A DNA stretch of 57,359 bases from Candidatus Symbiothrix sp. (GTDB lineage Bacteria > Bacteroidota > Bacteroidia > Bacteroidales > Azobacteroidaceae), in the NCBI GenBank assembly GCA_031261295.1, contig JAISKT010000371.1:1-57359 (forward strand). The letters are read 5' to 3'. The translations under genes and the position numbers were made by a program. Positions within the stretch are counted from its first letter, which is position 1; every line of letters begins with the position of its first letter. Positions 24,705 through 33,748 of this stretch are shown here, one piece after another. The notes beneath the pieces were generated by a model. It was not told the origin of the DNA. It made no database searches and was given only the letters and a program-made list of their open reading frames with translations.

Positions 24705-25506
24705 TTCCTTGATTTTTTCACTTTGTCTGTTATTGGGTATAACGTCTTGTACTTCCTACAAAAAAGTCCCTTATCTTCAAACAGAAGATAAGAGAGACGT
24801 AATCAATTTACGTACTTTATCCAAGGAAAATACAGTTCGTTTTCAACCGGATGATGCTTTAGGTATTGTGGTAAATGTAGTCGGTGAGCAATCCGTTGCA
24901 TACGACTATAATTTACCGCTTCAACCTACGGCCACGACCGATAATAGTGAAGATATTGTAAATCAAGGTATGGGACGGCAAACGTATATGATAGATAAGG
25001 AAGGTCGAATTGATTTTCCTGTTTTAGGTTTAGTGAAGGTAGCCGGTTATACGCAAGAAGAATTGGAAAAATACCTTAAAGAATCCCTCCGGGACTATTT
25101 GAAAGTAGATCCTATCGTAACTGTACGTTTGTTGAATTTTAAGATATCAGTAATAGGTGAAGTAAATCGTCCGGGGCAATATAACATAAATAAAGATCGT
25201 ATCAATATCCTCGAAGCTTTGGCTTTAGCCGGTGATATGACTATTTATGGTAAACGCGATGAAATAGAAGTGATTCGCGAAATGCCAAATGGGGAACTGA
25301 AAATAGTCACATTGGATATTAGTAAAGCACAAACAGCTTCTTCTCCTTATTTTTATCTTCACCAGAATGATCAGATTTATGTTGTTCCGAATTCAATTAA
25401 GGCGCGATCTGCTTTTATTGGTGGGGAAACTTCTCTTATTGTTTCTGTTTTTGGTTTGTTATTCACTGTAACAAGTGTTATTATTTCTGTTGCTAAATCC
25501 AAATAA
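24694..25506 (+). CDS. wza: Wza-like polysaccharide export lipoprotein
   Basis: This 270-residue outer-membrane auxiliary protein has a lipobox (LLGITSC, Cys about 19). The polysaccharide export domain (about 40-145) includes IDKEGRIDFPVLGLVKVAGY. An SLBB region (about 150-235) has ISVIGEVNRPGQYNI, NILEALALAGDM and YLHQNDQIYVVPN. A C-terminal hydrophobic helix ends the protein (about 245-267). It should form the periplasmic and outer-membrane conduit for the polymer, working with the Wzc-like protein whose gene starts 8 bases later. The length is typical for Bacteroidetes homologues, which are shorter than the ~380-residue E. coli Wza. Confidence 0.92.
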   Translation: MKPNSLIFSLCLLLGITSCTSYKKVPYLQTEDKRDVINLRTLSKENTVRFQPDDALGIVVNVVGEQSVAYDYNLPLQPTATTDNSEDIVNQGMGRQTYMIDKEGRIDFPVLGLVKVAGYTQEELEKYLKESLRDYLKVDPIVTVRLLNFKISVIGEVNRPGQYNINKDRINILEALALAGDMTIYGKRDEIEVIREMPNGELKIVTLDISKAQTASSPYFYLHQNDQIYVVPNSIKARSAFIGGETSLIVSVFGLLFTVTSVIISVAKSK

Positions 25507-25514
25507 AAAAGAGA

Positions 25515-27893
25515 ATGGAAAATAATAAGAATAGCAGAGCAAAAAATCAGGAAAAAGAAGTCAATTTTCAGTGGTTTATAGTGAGTTTTCTTCTCCACTG
25601 GCAATGGTTTCTGCTTTCTATTATCGTATTTCTTTTGGCAGGGTATATCTATCTGCGTTATGCGACTCCTGTTTATAATGTGCAAACGAGTATCGTTTTG
25701 AAAGATAGTAAGCGGGGTGGCTTAAGCAATAGTGAACTTTCCGTTTTTGAAACTATGGGTTTTTTGGAATCCAATAGTAATGTGGAAGGTGAAATGCAGG
25801 TGCTTCATTCCCGTAACCTGATAGAAAATGTGGTTATAGAACAAGGAATCTACATTAGTTACCTTGTTAAAGGTAAAATTAAACATACGGAATTGTATGA
25901 TGGAGCTAATACACGAATCTATCTTTCACCTCCGATAAAGATTTATACGGATTCCAAGATTATTTCTTCACTTAAAGGTATAATAAATCTTCATATTTCA
26001 CTCACAGATAATGAAACCGTTAAGATAACCGGTAGTTATGGAAGCGAACTGTTTTCGAATGAATATTCTTCCTTTCCGGCTGTTATGGCAACACCTGTTG
26101 GCGAAATACTTCTATTAGCGGATGTAAAATCCAAACTGAAAAAAGATAGCCCCCTGGATGTTCAGATTACTCCGCCTTTATGGGTGGCCCGGCGTTATAT
26201 GGGCTTGTTGAGTATGGATCTGATAAACAAAAATACGACTGTAGTTCAATTGTCATTAAAAGAAACCCATCGTAAAAGAGGTGAAGATTTCCTGAGAAAA
26301 TTACTTGAGCTATACAATCGGGATGCAATGGATGACAAAAACAATGCCGCTCGTAATGCCGCTCGTTTTATTGCAGACCGTTTGACGGATTTAGGTGGTG
26401 ATTTGCTGGGTTATGAGGAAGAAATAGAAGAATACAGGAGAGATAATAATATTACGGATCTTGAAACGGATCTTTCCTTATATGCCGGTGAAAATCATGG
26501 GTATGATAAGAAATTGCTTGAGATGGAAACGCAGATGTTATTACTGTCTTATTTAGAAGAGGAGGTAAATAAAAATGCGAAAAATGATCAATTATTACCG
26601 ACAGCTCTTGGACCATTAATGACGACCTCTTTATCTACTGATATTGAGAAGTATAATCAGGCAGTTTTAGAAAAAGGAAGGTTATTAACTTATACAAATC
26701 AGGAAACGCCAATCATCAAGCGAATTGATGATCGCTTGGCTTCATTCAAAGAAGGTATTCAGTCCGGTATTCAGTCCTTGAAATACTCAATGGAAAAGCA
26801 AAAGCAAGAATATACCAATTTTATTGATATATATGGTTCCGAAATGAAAGAAATTCCACTTCGGGAACGGGAACTTGCAGAATTGATTCGTCAACAGACT
26901 ATTAAATCAAGTCTTTATGGCGATTTGCTAAAAAGGAAGGAAGAAATTGAACTAACATTAGCAGTGACAGCCCCCAGCGCTAAAATGTTGGAATCCCCTC
27001 TTACTTCCGGACAGATTTCTCCTATGAGGATGTATATTTATCTGATTTGCTTATTAGCAGGGATTTTGTTTCCATTCATTTTTATTGCTATTCGTGAAAT
27101 GATGAATTATAAACTTTCCACGGAAGAGGAAGTTCGTCGTTTCTCAGATGTTCCGGTTATTGTATCACTTCCTTTCACAAAAAGTAAAGACACCTTGGTG
27201 GTCACTTCCCGAGCGACAAATGCTATTGTAGAGCGCTTTCGTCTTTTACGAACCAATTTGCAATTTATTTTGGATAATCCGGAAAAGAAATCAATATTGG
27301 TTACCTCTACGATTAGTGGTGAGGGAAAAACATTTGTGGCTATCAATTTGGCGATGATTTTCTCATTGAAATACAAAGCATTACTTATTGGTTTGGATAT
27401 TCGTCGTCCGAAGATAAATACTTATTTAGGCTTACCTAAGCAAGCAGGTTTAATATCCTATTTGACAGGCGAAGAAACCGATGTGGATAAACTGATCTTT
27501 AAAAATATAAAAGGTAGTAATTTGGATATTTTGGTTTCGGGCATTGTTCCGCCCAATCCGAATGAGCTATTGATAGAGAAAACGTTGGATCAATTGTTTG
27601 TTATTCTCCGGGAAAAGTATGATTATATTATCATCGATAGTTCTCCGGTAGGTAGTGTATCCGATGCCTTTTTGTTAAGTCGGGTTTCCGATGCTTCTCT
27701 TTTTGTTATGCGGAAAGATTTTACACCGAAGTCGGCAATCTCCTTAGTAAATAATATTTATGAGGAAAAGCGATTGAAAAATGTAAATCTTATATTAAAT
27801 GCATTTGGTGACGGGAAAGCAGGACGTTACGGTTACGGCTATGGTTATGGCTACGGCTACGGCTATGGTTACGGCTATGATTCAGAAGAATAA
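25515..27893 (+). CDS. wzc: Wzc-like polysaccharide co-polymerase / tyrosine autokinase
   Basis: The 792 residues contain an N-terminal Wzz domain with a first membrane helix (about 31-48), a coiled-coil periplasmic region, and a second helix (about 503-525, YIYLICLLAGILFPFIFIAI). The BY-kinase domain has Walker A (STISGEGKTFVAINLA), Walker A' (ALLIGLDIRRPK) and Walker B (YDYIIIDSSPVGS). The C-terminus is a run of nine tyrosines alternating with glycine, then DSEE: the autophosphorylated tyrosine cluster in unusually regular form. Known role: controlling chain length and export through cycles of phosphorylation. No dedicated low-molecular-weight phosphatase gene is visible in the window. Confidence 0.95.
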   Translation: MENNKNSRAKNQEKEVNFQWFIVSFLLHWQWFLLSIIVFLLAGYIYLRYATPVYNVQTSIVLKDSKRGGLSNSELSVFETMGFLESNSNVEGEMQVLHSRNLIENVVIEQGIYISYLVKGKIKHTELYDGANTRIYLSPPIKIYTDSKIISSLKGIINLHISLTDNETVKITGSYGSELFSNEYSSFPAVMATPVGEILLLADVKSKLKKDSPLDVQITPPLWVARRYMGLLSMDLINKNTTVVQLSLKETHRKRGEDFLRKLLELYNRDAMDDKNNAARNAARFIADRLTDLGGDLLGYEEEIEEYRRDNNITDLETDLSLYAGENHGYDKKLLEMETQMLLLSYLEEEVNKNAKNDQLLPTALGPLMTTSLSTDIEKYNQAVLEKGRLLTYTNQETPIIKRIDDRLASFKEGIQSGIQSLKYSMEKQKQEYTNFIDIYGSEMKEIPLRERELAELIRQQTIKSSLYGDLLKRKEEIELTLAVTAPSAKMLESPLTSGQISPMRMYIYLICLLAGILFPFIFIAIREMMNYKLSTEEEVRRFSDVPVIVSLPFTKSKDTLVVTSRATNAIVERFRLLRTNLQFILDNPEKKSILVTSTISGEGKTFVAINLAMIFSLKYKALLIGLDIRRPKINTYLGLPKQAGLISYLTGEETDVDKLIFKNIKGSNLDILVSGIVPPNPNELLIEKTLDQLFVILREKYDYIIIDSSPVGSVSDAFLLSRVSDASLFVMRKDFTPKSAISLVNNIYEEKRLKNVNLILNAFGDGKAGRYGYGYGYGYGYGYGYGYDSEE
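27828..27878 (+). repeat. Tyr-Gly codon repeat at the end of wzc
   Basis: Seventeen codons alternate TAC/TAT with GGT/GGC, giving nine Tyr. Codons vary between synonymous forms, so this is a protein-level repeat rather than a perfect DNA microsatellite, but the 6-base period could still slip. Confidence 0.85.
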
Positions 27894-27924
27894 ATAATAA
27901 TTAAAAAAAAATAAATTAGAAATT

Positions 27925-29211
27925 ATGAAAAAAATAACTAGTTTACTCTGTGCAGTGATTTTCTCTGCCTTTGTATTTTCTCTTTCTGCTCAAGATATTG
28001 TTGAACAGACAGAAGTGAAAACAGTAGAGGTCAAAGGTAAATCCACGAATAATTGGTTTATTTCTTTAGGCGGTGGTGTCAGTGTTTTACAAGGCGAACA
28101 GGATAACGATAGAGACCTGAGTGATCGTCTTCGGTATTCGGGAGAAATATCTGTTGGGAAATGGTTTAATCCTTATTTTGGAGCGCGTTTGCAATTGATG
28201 GCCGGCGCTTTAAGGGGATTTAATTATCAAGCTAATCATGGTGGAAAATATATTCATGATTTTGACAGATGGCGTGGCGATTATCCACGTGGTTATGATG
28301 CAACTCAGACTAATCCTTGGGGTGATATTAAATTAGTGGATGATGGATTTTGGCAAGATTTCAATTATGGATCGGCTACGATTGATTTGATGATGAATCT
28401 TACGAATCTATGGAACGGCTATTATAAAGAAAATAAAATAGATATTATACCTTATATTGGTGCGGGAGCTGTCTATGCTACGAAGAGTCCTACCAATCCT
28501 GCTCATGCGGGCCTGATAGGGAAATTAGGCGCACGTGTCGCTTTCAATTTAAATCCTAAATTTTCTATCTATTTAGAACCTCAAGCAAATGTTACAAGTT
28601 CAGAATTTGATGGTTATGAAGGAAATAGAGTCATCGATATGATGGGACATGTGTTGTTGGGTGTTCAATTCAACATCCGGAAAGATTTCACTCCGGTAAC
28701 AGAAGCTTTGACGTTGGAAGAAGTGAATTATTTGAATGGCAAAATCAATGAAAATCGCTTTTTGATTGAAAATCAACAATCGATTTTAGAACGTCAACAA
28801 AATTTATTGGATAAACTGGATCGGAAAACGACGGATTTGGAAAAGAATAAACCACAGAGCAACACTGTTACTCCTTCTTTTAGTGCGGATAAATTATTCC
28901 CTAATTATATTTATTTTGCATTAAATTCGGCTGACGTTCCTGCAGCAGAACAAACAAAACTAAGGGAAGCTGTTGCTTATCTGAATGCAAATCCGGGAAG
29001 TAAAATCCTTTTGATTGGTTATGCCGATAAATTAACAGGAAATAATTCATATAATTATAAATTAAGCCGGAAACGTGCTGAAGCTGTAGCTGACGCATTG
29101 AAATATCAAGGAATCAATGCTAACCGCGTGATTATTGAATGGAAAGGTGATAAAGAACAACCGTTTGCTCAAAATGATTGGAACCGGGTTGTTGTGATGG
29201 TTGAAAGATAA
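27925..29211 (+). CDS. OmpA-family outer-membrane protein
   Basis: The 428 residues have a signal peptide (cut near LSAQ, 23) and an N-terminal eight-strand-type beta-barrel domain (about 40-265, FISLGGGVSVLQGEQDNDRD, VLLGVQFNIRKDF). A coiled-coil linker follows (LIENQQSILERQQNLLDKLD). The C-terminal OmpA peptidoglycan-binding domain (about 325-428) has YFALNSADVPAAEQTKLREA, IGYADKLTGN, SRKRAEAVADAL and NRVVVMVE. It should tether the outer membrane to peptidoglycan. It lies 31 bases after wzc in the export cluster and is followed by a terminator, which suggests a role in stabilising the export complex, though a general structural role is equally possible. Confidence 0.92.
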   Translation: MKKITSLLCAVIFSAFVFSLSAQDIVEQTEVKTVEVKGKSTNNWFISLGGGVSVLQGEQDNDRDLSDRLRYSGEISVGKWFNPYFGARLQLMAGALRGFNYQANHGGKYIHDFDRWRGDYPRGYDATQTNPWGDIKLVDDGFWQDFNYGSATIDLMMNLTNLWNGYYKENKIDIIPYIGAGAVYATKSPTNPAHAGLIGKLGARVAFNLNPKFSIYLEPQANVTSSEFDGYEGNRVIDMMGHVLLGVQFNIRKDFTPVTEALTLEEVNYLNGKINENRFLIENQQSILERQQNLLDKLDRKTTDLEKNKPQSNTVTPSFSADKLFPNYIYFALNSADVPAAEQTKLREAVAYLNANPGSKILLIGYADKLTGNNSYNYKLSRKRAEAVADALKYQGINANRVIIEWKGDKEQPFAQNDWNRVVVMVER

Positions 29212-29229
29212 TTATAGATTTTAAGTTAG

Positions 29230-29263
29230 AAAAAGGTCTATATTGTGAGATATAGGCCTTTTT
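29230..29263 (+). terminator. Rho-independent terminator after the OmpA-family gene
   Basis: A 14-bp stem (29230-29243 with 29250-29263, one G-T type mismatch) ends in a run of five T. It separates the export genes from the sugar assembly genes. I see no clear promoter between it and the next ATG, so read-through is likely. Confidence 0.75.
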
Positions 29264-29287
29264 AACTCTTATAAAATAGAAATAACT

Positions 29288-30610
29288 ATGAAGAGAATAC
29301 TCTATCTTATTGTTGATTTATTAATTATTTATGGAAGCATAATCTTTACGTTTTCTATATTAAAGCATATAAATTTCCTTGAAGATTTCCAAGCGAATTT
29401 TCGTGCTTTTGAAATTATAACTCCTTTTATTGGTGTATTTTATCTTGTTTTAATGTATGCTTTTGGGTTATACTCTTTTACCCATAAAGGACTTTCCGAC
29501 CTGATCTATACTGTGTTTCTTGTATCTATCTCTTTAATGGTAGGTATTATGGGAATTTGTTTTTTTGTACGGGATAGTACATTTGGCGTTTTTGCGTTTC
29601 CCCGTAGTGTAATTCTTCTCAGCGCTCTTTTTTATTTTATATTTTTAATGTTATGGCGTATTACTTTATGGATTATTGTCCGTAAAATACATGGAGTGAA
29701 AAAAATTACGTTAATCGGAAATGATTGTACCCAATTGGCTGAAGCTATAACTACTAAATATTCTCATCTCTATTGTATAGAAAATCAATGCTCTGAAGAT
29801 GACTATCAGTCATTTTCTTCAAAAATAAAATCAGTTGATGAAGTTTTTATCAATTCGGATATTTCTCAAAAAATGAAACGGCAGATTTTACCCCTTTGTA
29901 TAAAATATAAAAAAGATGTTTGTTTTGTACCCACCTATTTTGACCTGAGTATTATGTCATCTTCTTTATCAAAAATAGATGATATTCCTACTTTTCGTAT
30001 ATCTAATATGGAACTTTCTCCTGAAGAACATTTCGTAAAACGTGCGATTGATTTGATATTTGGCACTATCGCTTTTATTATATCTCTTCCTGTCAATTTG
30101 ATAATAACTCTTTTGGTTAAATTGGATGGAGGTCCGGTATTTTATGCTCAAGAGAGACTTACGGAGGGAAACAGGCCTTTTAAAATACTTAAATTCAGGA
30201 CAATGATTCCGAATGCGGAAAAACTTTCCGGTCCGGTGTTGGCGGGCGAACACGATCCGCGCATTACAAAAATCGGGCGATTTATACGGGCTTTGCGCTT
30301 AGATGAAATTCCTCAATTAATTAATATCCTGAAAGGGGATATGAGCATTGTAGGTCCCCGGCCGGAACGTCCTTTTTTTGTAGAACAATTTGAAAAAATG
30401 ATACCTGAATATAATTACCGGTTGACGGTGAAAGCCGGTTTAACGGGTTTAGCCCAAATTGAAGGTAAATATAATACAAGTGTTGAAGATAAATTGCGTT
30501 ACGACCTGATTTATATCAACAATTATTCTGTTTTGAAAGATTTGCTTATTATGTTGCGAACGGTGAAAATATTATTTATGAAAGAAAGTACGGAAGGTGT
30601 TGCCCAATGA
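29288..30610 (+). CDS. Polyprenyl-phosphate sugar-1-phosphate transferase
   Basis: This 440-residue membrane enzyme is of the WbaP/PglC class. It should start repeat-unit synthesis by moving a sugar-1-phosphate from a nucleotide sugar to undecaprenyl phosphate. Four N-terminal helices (to about 135) precede a degenerate Rossmann-like part (about 135-235) and a reentrant hydrophobic segment (about 255-275). The catalytic domain has KFRTMIPNAEKLSGP, RITKIGRFIRALRLDEIPQL, GDMSIVGPRPERP and VKAGLTGLAQIEGKY. These match the PF02397 signature. Its TGA overlaps the next ATG (ATGA), so it is coupled to the FdtA-like gene. The sugar transferred cannot be told from sequence. Confidence 0.94.
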   Translation: MKRILYLIVDLLIIYGSIIFTFSILKHINFLEDFQANFRAFEIITPFIGVFYLVLMYAFGLYSFTHKGLSDLIYTVFLVSISLMVGIMGICFFVRDSTFGVFAFPRSVILLSALFYFIFLMLWRITLWIIVRKIHGVKKITLIGNDCTQLAEAITTKYSHLYCIENQCSEDDYQSFSSKIKSVDEVFINSDISQKMKRQILPLCIKYKKDVCFVPTYFDLSIMSSSLSKIDDIPTFRISNMELSPEEHFVKRAIDLIFGTIAFIISLPVNLIITLLVKLDGGPVFYAQERLTEGNRPFKILKFRTMIPNAEKLSGPVLAGEHDPRITKIGRFIRALRLDEIPQLINILKGDMSIVGPRPERPFFVEQFEKMIPEYNYRLTVKAGLTGLAQIEGKYNTSVEDKLRYDLIYINNYSVLKDLLIMLRTVKILFMKESTEGVAQ

Positions 30611-30999
30611 TGTTAGTAGATATTCCTAAAATATTAGATGAAAGAGGTAATCTTTCTTTTATTGAAAAAGGCGTTCATTTAGATTTTGACATCCAACGGG
30701 TCTATTGGATATATGATGTTCCCGGCGGGGAAATAAGGGGCGGTCATGCCTTTTATGAACAAGAAGAAGTTATCATTGCCCTTTCCGGAAGTTTTGATGT
30801 CATTTTGCATACCGGAGAAGAGGAAAAACGATTTTCATTGAATCGATCCTATAAGGGTTTGTATGTGCCCAAGATGTTATGGCGGAGTATGGAAAATTTT
30901 TCCACGAATGCGGTTTGTTTGGTATTAGCTTCTACGTTTTATAAAGCAGAAGATTATATCCGGGATTTTGATGAATTTAAGAAAATAGTAAACCAATGA
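30607..30999 (+). CDS. fdtA: FdtA/WxcM-like sugar 3,4-ketoisomerase, copy 1
   Basis: This 130-residue cupin resembles dTDP-4-oxo-6-deoxyglucose 3,4-ketoisomerase (FdtA), which makes the 3-keto sugar used for 3-amino-3,6-dideoxyhexoses. The landmarks are DERGNLSFIEKG, RVYWIYDVPGGEIRGGHAF (active-site His in the GGHA motif), and ALSGSFDVILHTGEE. It overlaps the genes on both sides as ATGA. The next gene is a clear paralogue, so one copy may be a diverged enzyme or the two may form a heteromer. In this copy the position after GGHA is F-Y-E-Q, where the paralogue has H-K-E-L. Confidence 0.85.
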   Translation: MMLVDIPKILDERGNLSFIEKGVHLDFDIQRVYWIYDVPGGEIRGGHAFYEQEEVIIALSGSFDVILHTGEEEKRFSLNRSYKGLYVPKMLWRSMENFSTNAVCLVLASTFYKAEDYIRDFDEFKKIVNQ

Positions 31000-31406
31000 A
31001 AGAGTCCACTATCTATAACTGTACGATATTTACTTTACCGAAAACGCACAATCGGGCCGGTAATATTACGGCCTTGAATAACTCCATTGATTTGCCGTTT
31101 GATGTTCGCCGGGTTTATTATTTGTATGATATTCCGGGGGGAGAGGTCAGGGGAGGACATGCCCATAAGGAATTACAGCAATTGATTGTGGCAGTGAGTG
31201 GTAGCTTTGACGTGACTTTGGATGATGGTCATAATAAGAAGACCGTGACTTTGAATCGACCTAATTTTGGTCTGCATGTTATACCCGGGATTTGGCGGGA
31301 TTTATCTAATTTTTCATCCGGGGCTGTTTGTTTGGTATTGGCTTCTCATGTATATGATGAAAATGATTACATTCGGGATTACCATCAATTTAAAGAAGGG
31401 AAATAA
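30996..31406 (+). CDS. fdtA: FdtA/WxcM-like sugar 3,4-ketoisomerase, copy 2
   Basis: The 136 residues form the same cupin fold as the preceding gene, with HNRAGNITALN, RRVYYLYDIPGGEVRGGHAH and VSGSFDVTLDDGHNK. The GGHAHKE motif is closer to characterised FdtA/WxcM enzymes than copy 1. It overlaps the previous stop as ATGA and is immediately followed by an aminotransferase-like gene. Together with the downstream DegT enzyme at 37675 and the acyltransferases it suggests synthesis of a 3-acylamino-3,6-dideoxyhexose such as Fuc3NAc or Qui3NAc. The rmlA/rmlB genes for the dTDP-sugar precursor are not in the window. Confidence 0.85.
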   Translation: MKESTIYNCTIFTLPKTHNRAGNITALNNSIDLPFDVRRVYYLYDIPGGEVRGGHAHKELQQLIVAVSGSFDVTLDDGHNKKTVTLNRPNFGLHVIPGIWRDLSNFSSGAVCLVLASHVYDENDYIRDYHQFKEGK

Positions 31407-32339
31407 ATGCAATTATATGATCAGTTTGTAATAAATCCGGACCGGTTTCGAGGCCCTCATTACAATATTAGCCCTTTTTCTACCCAATGGGTGAGTAAAA
31501 ATTACCGGATTCTCCAATCAAATTTGGCTGTTGACGAAGAATTAATCCATCGTTATTTTGGCCGGCATGTTTTTTTTGAAAACGGGAGATCAGCCCTTTA
31601 TAATGCCTTATCAACCTATAATCTTTCCAAAGAGGATGAAGTATATATTGTAACTTCTTCGGGAAATAAATATATAAGTGGTTGCGTTACAGGGGAAATA
31701 GAGAAGATATGCAACTGGAGCCGGCAACTTTCGGATAAAACAAAATTAGTATTGGTGAATCACGAATTTGGAGTTGCCTATAAACGGATGGATGAAATTT
31801 TGAATTTGAATTTACCAATCATAGAAGATAAAGCGATGAGTTTATTTTCTACGGATGACAACCAGAAAACCGGCGCTTATGGTGATTTTACTATTTATAG
31901 CCTGTCAAAATTTTTCCCGGTCCAATTTGGAGGCGTATTGCAGATAAATACCGGACGTTATTCCGTAAATCAATTTAAAACTAATTCGAAAATAACGGAT
32001 ATTTTAGGAAAATGGACGTCTTTTTATCTGGAAGATGCCGGACAAATGAAACAAAAGCGGAAAGATAATCACGCGCAATTCCAGGCCGAATTATCTCCAT
32101 TGGGATTTGAAAGCCGATTTGTTTATCCTGAAACAGAGATTCCGTCTGTCTATATGTGTGCGACATCATCGAATGTGGATTTGGACGGACTGAAAGTTTT
32201 TTTACAACAAAATGGCGTTGAAGCCAGTATTTTTTATGGAGAAAATGCTTTTTTTGTTCCTGTTCACCAAAATTTGACAACGGAAGATATTTTATTTATT
32301 ACATCATTAATTAAATATTATTTTTATGAAAGTAAGTAA
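31407..32339 (+). CDS. Short divergent DegT-type aminotransferase
   Basis: At 310 residues this is shorter than usual DegT/DnrJ/EryC1 enzymes (~370). It keeps family traits: GRSALYNALSTY (60-71) where PLP phosphate is bound, PIIEDKAMSLFS (Asp141, PLP ring nitrogen), and FTIYSLSKFFPVQFGGVLQ with Lys168 at the Schiff-base position. The residue after Asp141 is Lys rather than the common Ala or Asn. It follows the FdtA-like pair with no gap and may aminate the ketosugar, or could be a catalytically changed paralogue, since a full-length DegT gene lies 6 kb downstream. A PLP-dependent enzyme is likely; substrate unknown. Confidence 0.7.
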   Translation: MQLYDQFVINPDRFRGPHYNISPFSTQWVSKNYRILQSNLAVDEELIHRYFGRHVFFENGRSALYNALSTYNLSKEDEVYIVTSSGNKYISGCVTGEIEKICNWSRQLSDKTKLVLVNHEFGVAYKRMDEILNLNLPIIEDKAMSLFSTDDNQKTGAYGDFTIYSLSKFFPVQFGGVLQINTGRYSVNQFKTNSKITDILGKWTSFYLEDAGQMKQKRKDNHAQFQAELSPLGFESRFVYPETEIPSVYMCATSSNVDLDGLKVFLQQNGVEASIFYGENAFFVPVHQNLTTEDILFITSLIKYYFYESK

Positions 32340-32820
32340 CATTCAATTGGGAAAAGATGTTATGATTGATCCGACAACTTCTATCAATAATGTGGTCATT
32401 GGTGATAAAGTCAAAATTGCAAAATATTGTAGTATTTTTGGTTCAGAAAATAATTTATTGGAAATAGGTAGAGAATCTTATGTTGGTATGTTTTCGATTA
32501 TCAATGGTTTTGCTGCTAAAATTAGTATAGGTAATAATGTTTCAATTGCTCAAGGGGTAAATATAATGGCTGATTCAGGGCCAAATGCAAGTCCATTCAT
32601 GCAGGAATATTATCCATTAATAAATGGCCCCGTAGTTATTGGGAATCATTCATGGATAGGGGCAAGTGCAATAATTATGCCTGGAGTTGAATTGGGAGAA
32701 TTTTGTGTTGTAGCAGCTAATTCGTTTGTCGATAGAAGTTTCCCTCCTTATTCTTTGATTGGAGGCAGTCCGGCAAAGTTGATTAAGAATATTAAAGATG
32801 ATAGAAATCAGGAGATATAG
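32326..32820 (+). CDS. Left-handed beta-helix (hexapeptide) acyltransferase
   Basis: The 164 residues are built of hexapeptide rungs (IGDKVKIAKYCSIFGSENNL, ISIGNNVSIAQGVNIMA). They end in the usual acceptor motif GNHSWIGASAIIMPGVELGE and SLIGGSPAKLIKNI, as in WbbJ/LacA-type O- or N-acetyltransferases acting with acetyl-CoA. The catalytic His is expected in GNHSW. It overlaps the short DegT gene by 14 bases. N-acetylation of the amino sugar made by the preceding enzymes is the simplest reading; O-acetylation of a repeat-unit sugar is the alternative. Confidence 0.88.
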   Translation: MKVSNIQLGKDVMIDPTTSINNVVIGDKVKIAKYCSIFGSENNLLEIGRESYVGMFSIINGFAAKISIGNNVSIAQGVNIMADSGPNASPFMQEYYPLINGPVVIGNHSWIGASAIIMPGVELGEFCVVAANSFVDRSFPPYSLIGGSPAKLIKNIKDDRNQEI

Positions 32821-33748
32821 CGAGTCGGATAAAAAATTATGGGATGATTTTATTCCCCTTTCAAAAAATGGTAATTTCCTATTTTACCGTGATTATATGG
32901 ATTATCATAAAGATCGCTTTACGGATCATTCCCTCCTTTTTTTGAAAAAAAATAAAATAATAGCCGTTTTACCGGCTAATGTGAAAGGTGCAGCGCTTAT
33001 TTCCCATGGAGGTTTGACATTCGGCGGGTTGATTATGGATAAGGAAGTAAGGGCTGTTGAAGTGTTGGAAATTTTTGAATTATTGCGAGACTACTGTAAG
33101 ACCTCCGGATTTGAGTCTGTTACTTATAAAGTAATTCCTTCTGTATTTCATAGTTATCCGGCCGAAGAAGATTTATATGCTTTGTTCAGGCAGGATGCGA
33201 AATTGGTTAAACGGGAGATTTCTTCTGTTTTGTGCGTAGAGAATAAGCTTCGATTTTCAGAAACCAAAAGGCAGGCTGTTTCCAAATGTGAAAAGAATGG
33301 CTTGCAAGTCGTAGAAGCAAGTGATTTTTCCGATTATTGGGAGTTACTAACGTCGGTTTTATCCAAATTTGGTGTGAAGCCGGTGCATAGTCTTGCTGAG
33401 ATAAATTATTTGCAAAAGAGTTTTCCGGATCACATTAAATTGTATGAAGCGCGGTTGCATGGCGTATTGTTAGCCGGAATTGTGATCTATGATTATAATC
33501 AGGTAGTTCATACGCAATATATGGCCAATTCCGTAGAAGGAAGAAACAGGGGAGCGCTTGATTATGTTAATTATGTGCTTATTAATGAGGTTTATTCTAA
33601 TCGTAAATATTTCAGTTGGGGTATTTCTACGGAACAAGGCGGAACGGTTCTTAATACAGGTTTGATACAGCAAAAAGAGATGATGGGGGGACGGGGCATT
33701 GCTCTTGATACCTACAGAATTGAAATAGAATGTCTGAACAGTCATTAA
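32798..33748 (+). CDS. FemAB/GNAT-like acyltransferase
   Basis: This 316-residue protein has the two-lobed GNAT layout seen in FemAB-like and Acetyltransf_6 proteins, with IRRYSESDKKLWDDFIPLSK and FLFYRDYMDYHKDRF at the N-terminus. In the second lobe are YEARLHGVLLAGIVIYDYNQ and GALDYVNYVLINEVYSNRKY. Relatives are found in many capsule and O-antigen loci, where they may add an aminoacyl or acyl group to an amino sugar. It overlaps its neighbours by 23 and 19 bases. Function as a second acyltransferase acting on the aminodeoxyhexose is inferred; the donor cannot be told. Confidence 0.75.
   Translation: MIEIRRYSESDKKLWDDFIPLSKNGNFLFYRDYMDYHKDRFTDHSLLFLKKNKIIAVLPANVKGAALISHGGLTFGGLIMDKEVRAVEVLEIFELLRDYCKTSGFESVTYKVIPSVFHSYPAEEDLYALFRQDAKLVKREISSVLCVENKLRFSETKRQAVSKCEKNGLQVVEASDFSDYWELLTSVLSKFGVKPVHSLAEINYLQKSFPDHIKLYEARLHGVLLAGIVIYDYNQVVHTQYMANSVEGRNRGALDYVNYVLINEVYSNRKYFSWGISTEQGGTVLNTGLIQQKEMMGGRGIALDTYRIEIECLNSH

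Noticed and set aside
27828..27878. Possible CRISPR or non-coding tandem repeat
   Set aside because: The repeat stays in frame with wzc, has no spacers, and encodes the tyrosine tail expected of a BY-kinase.
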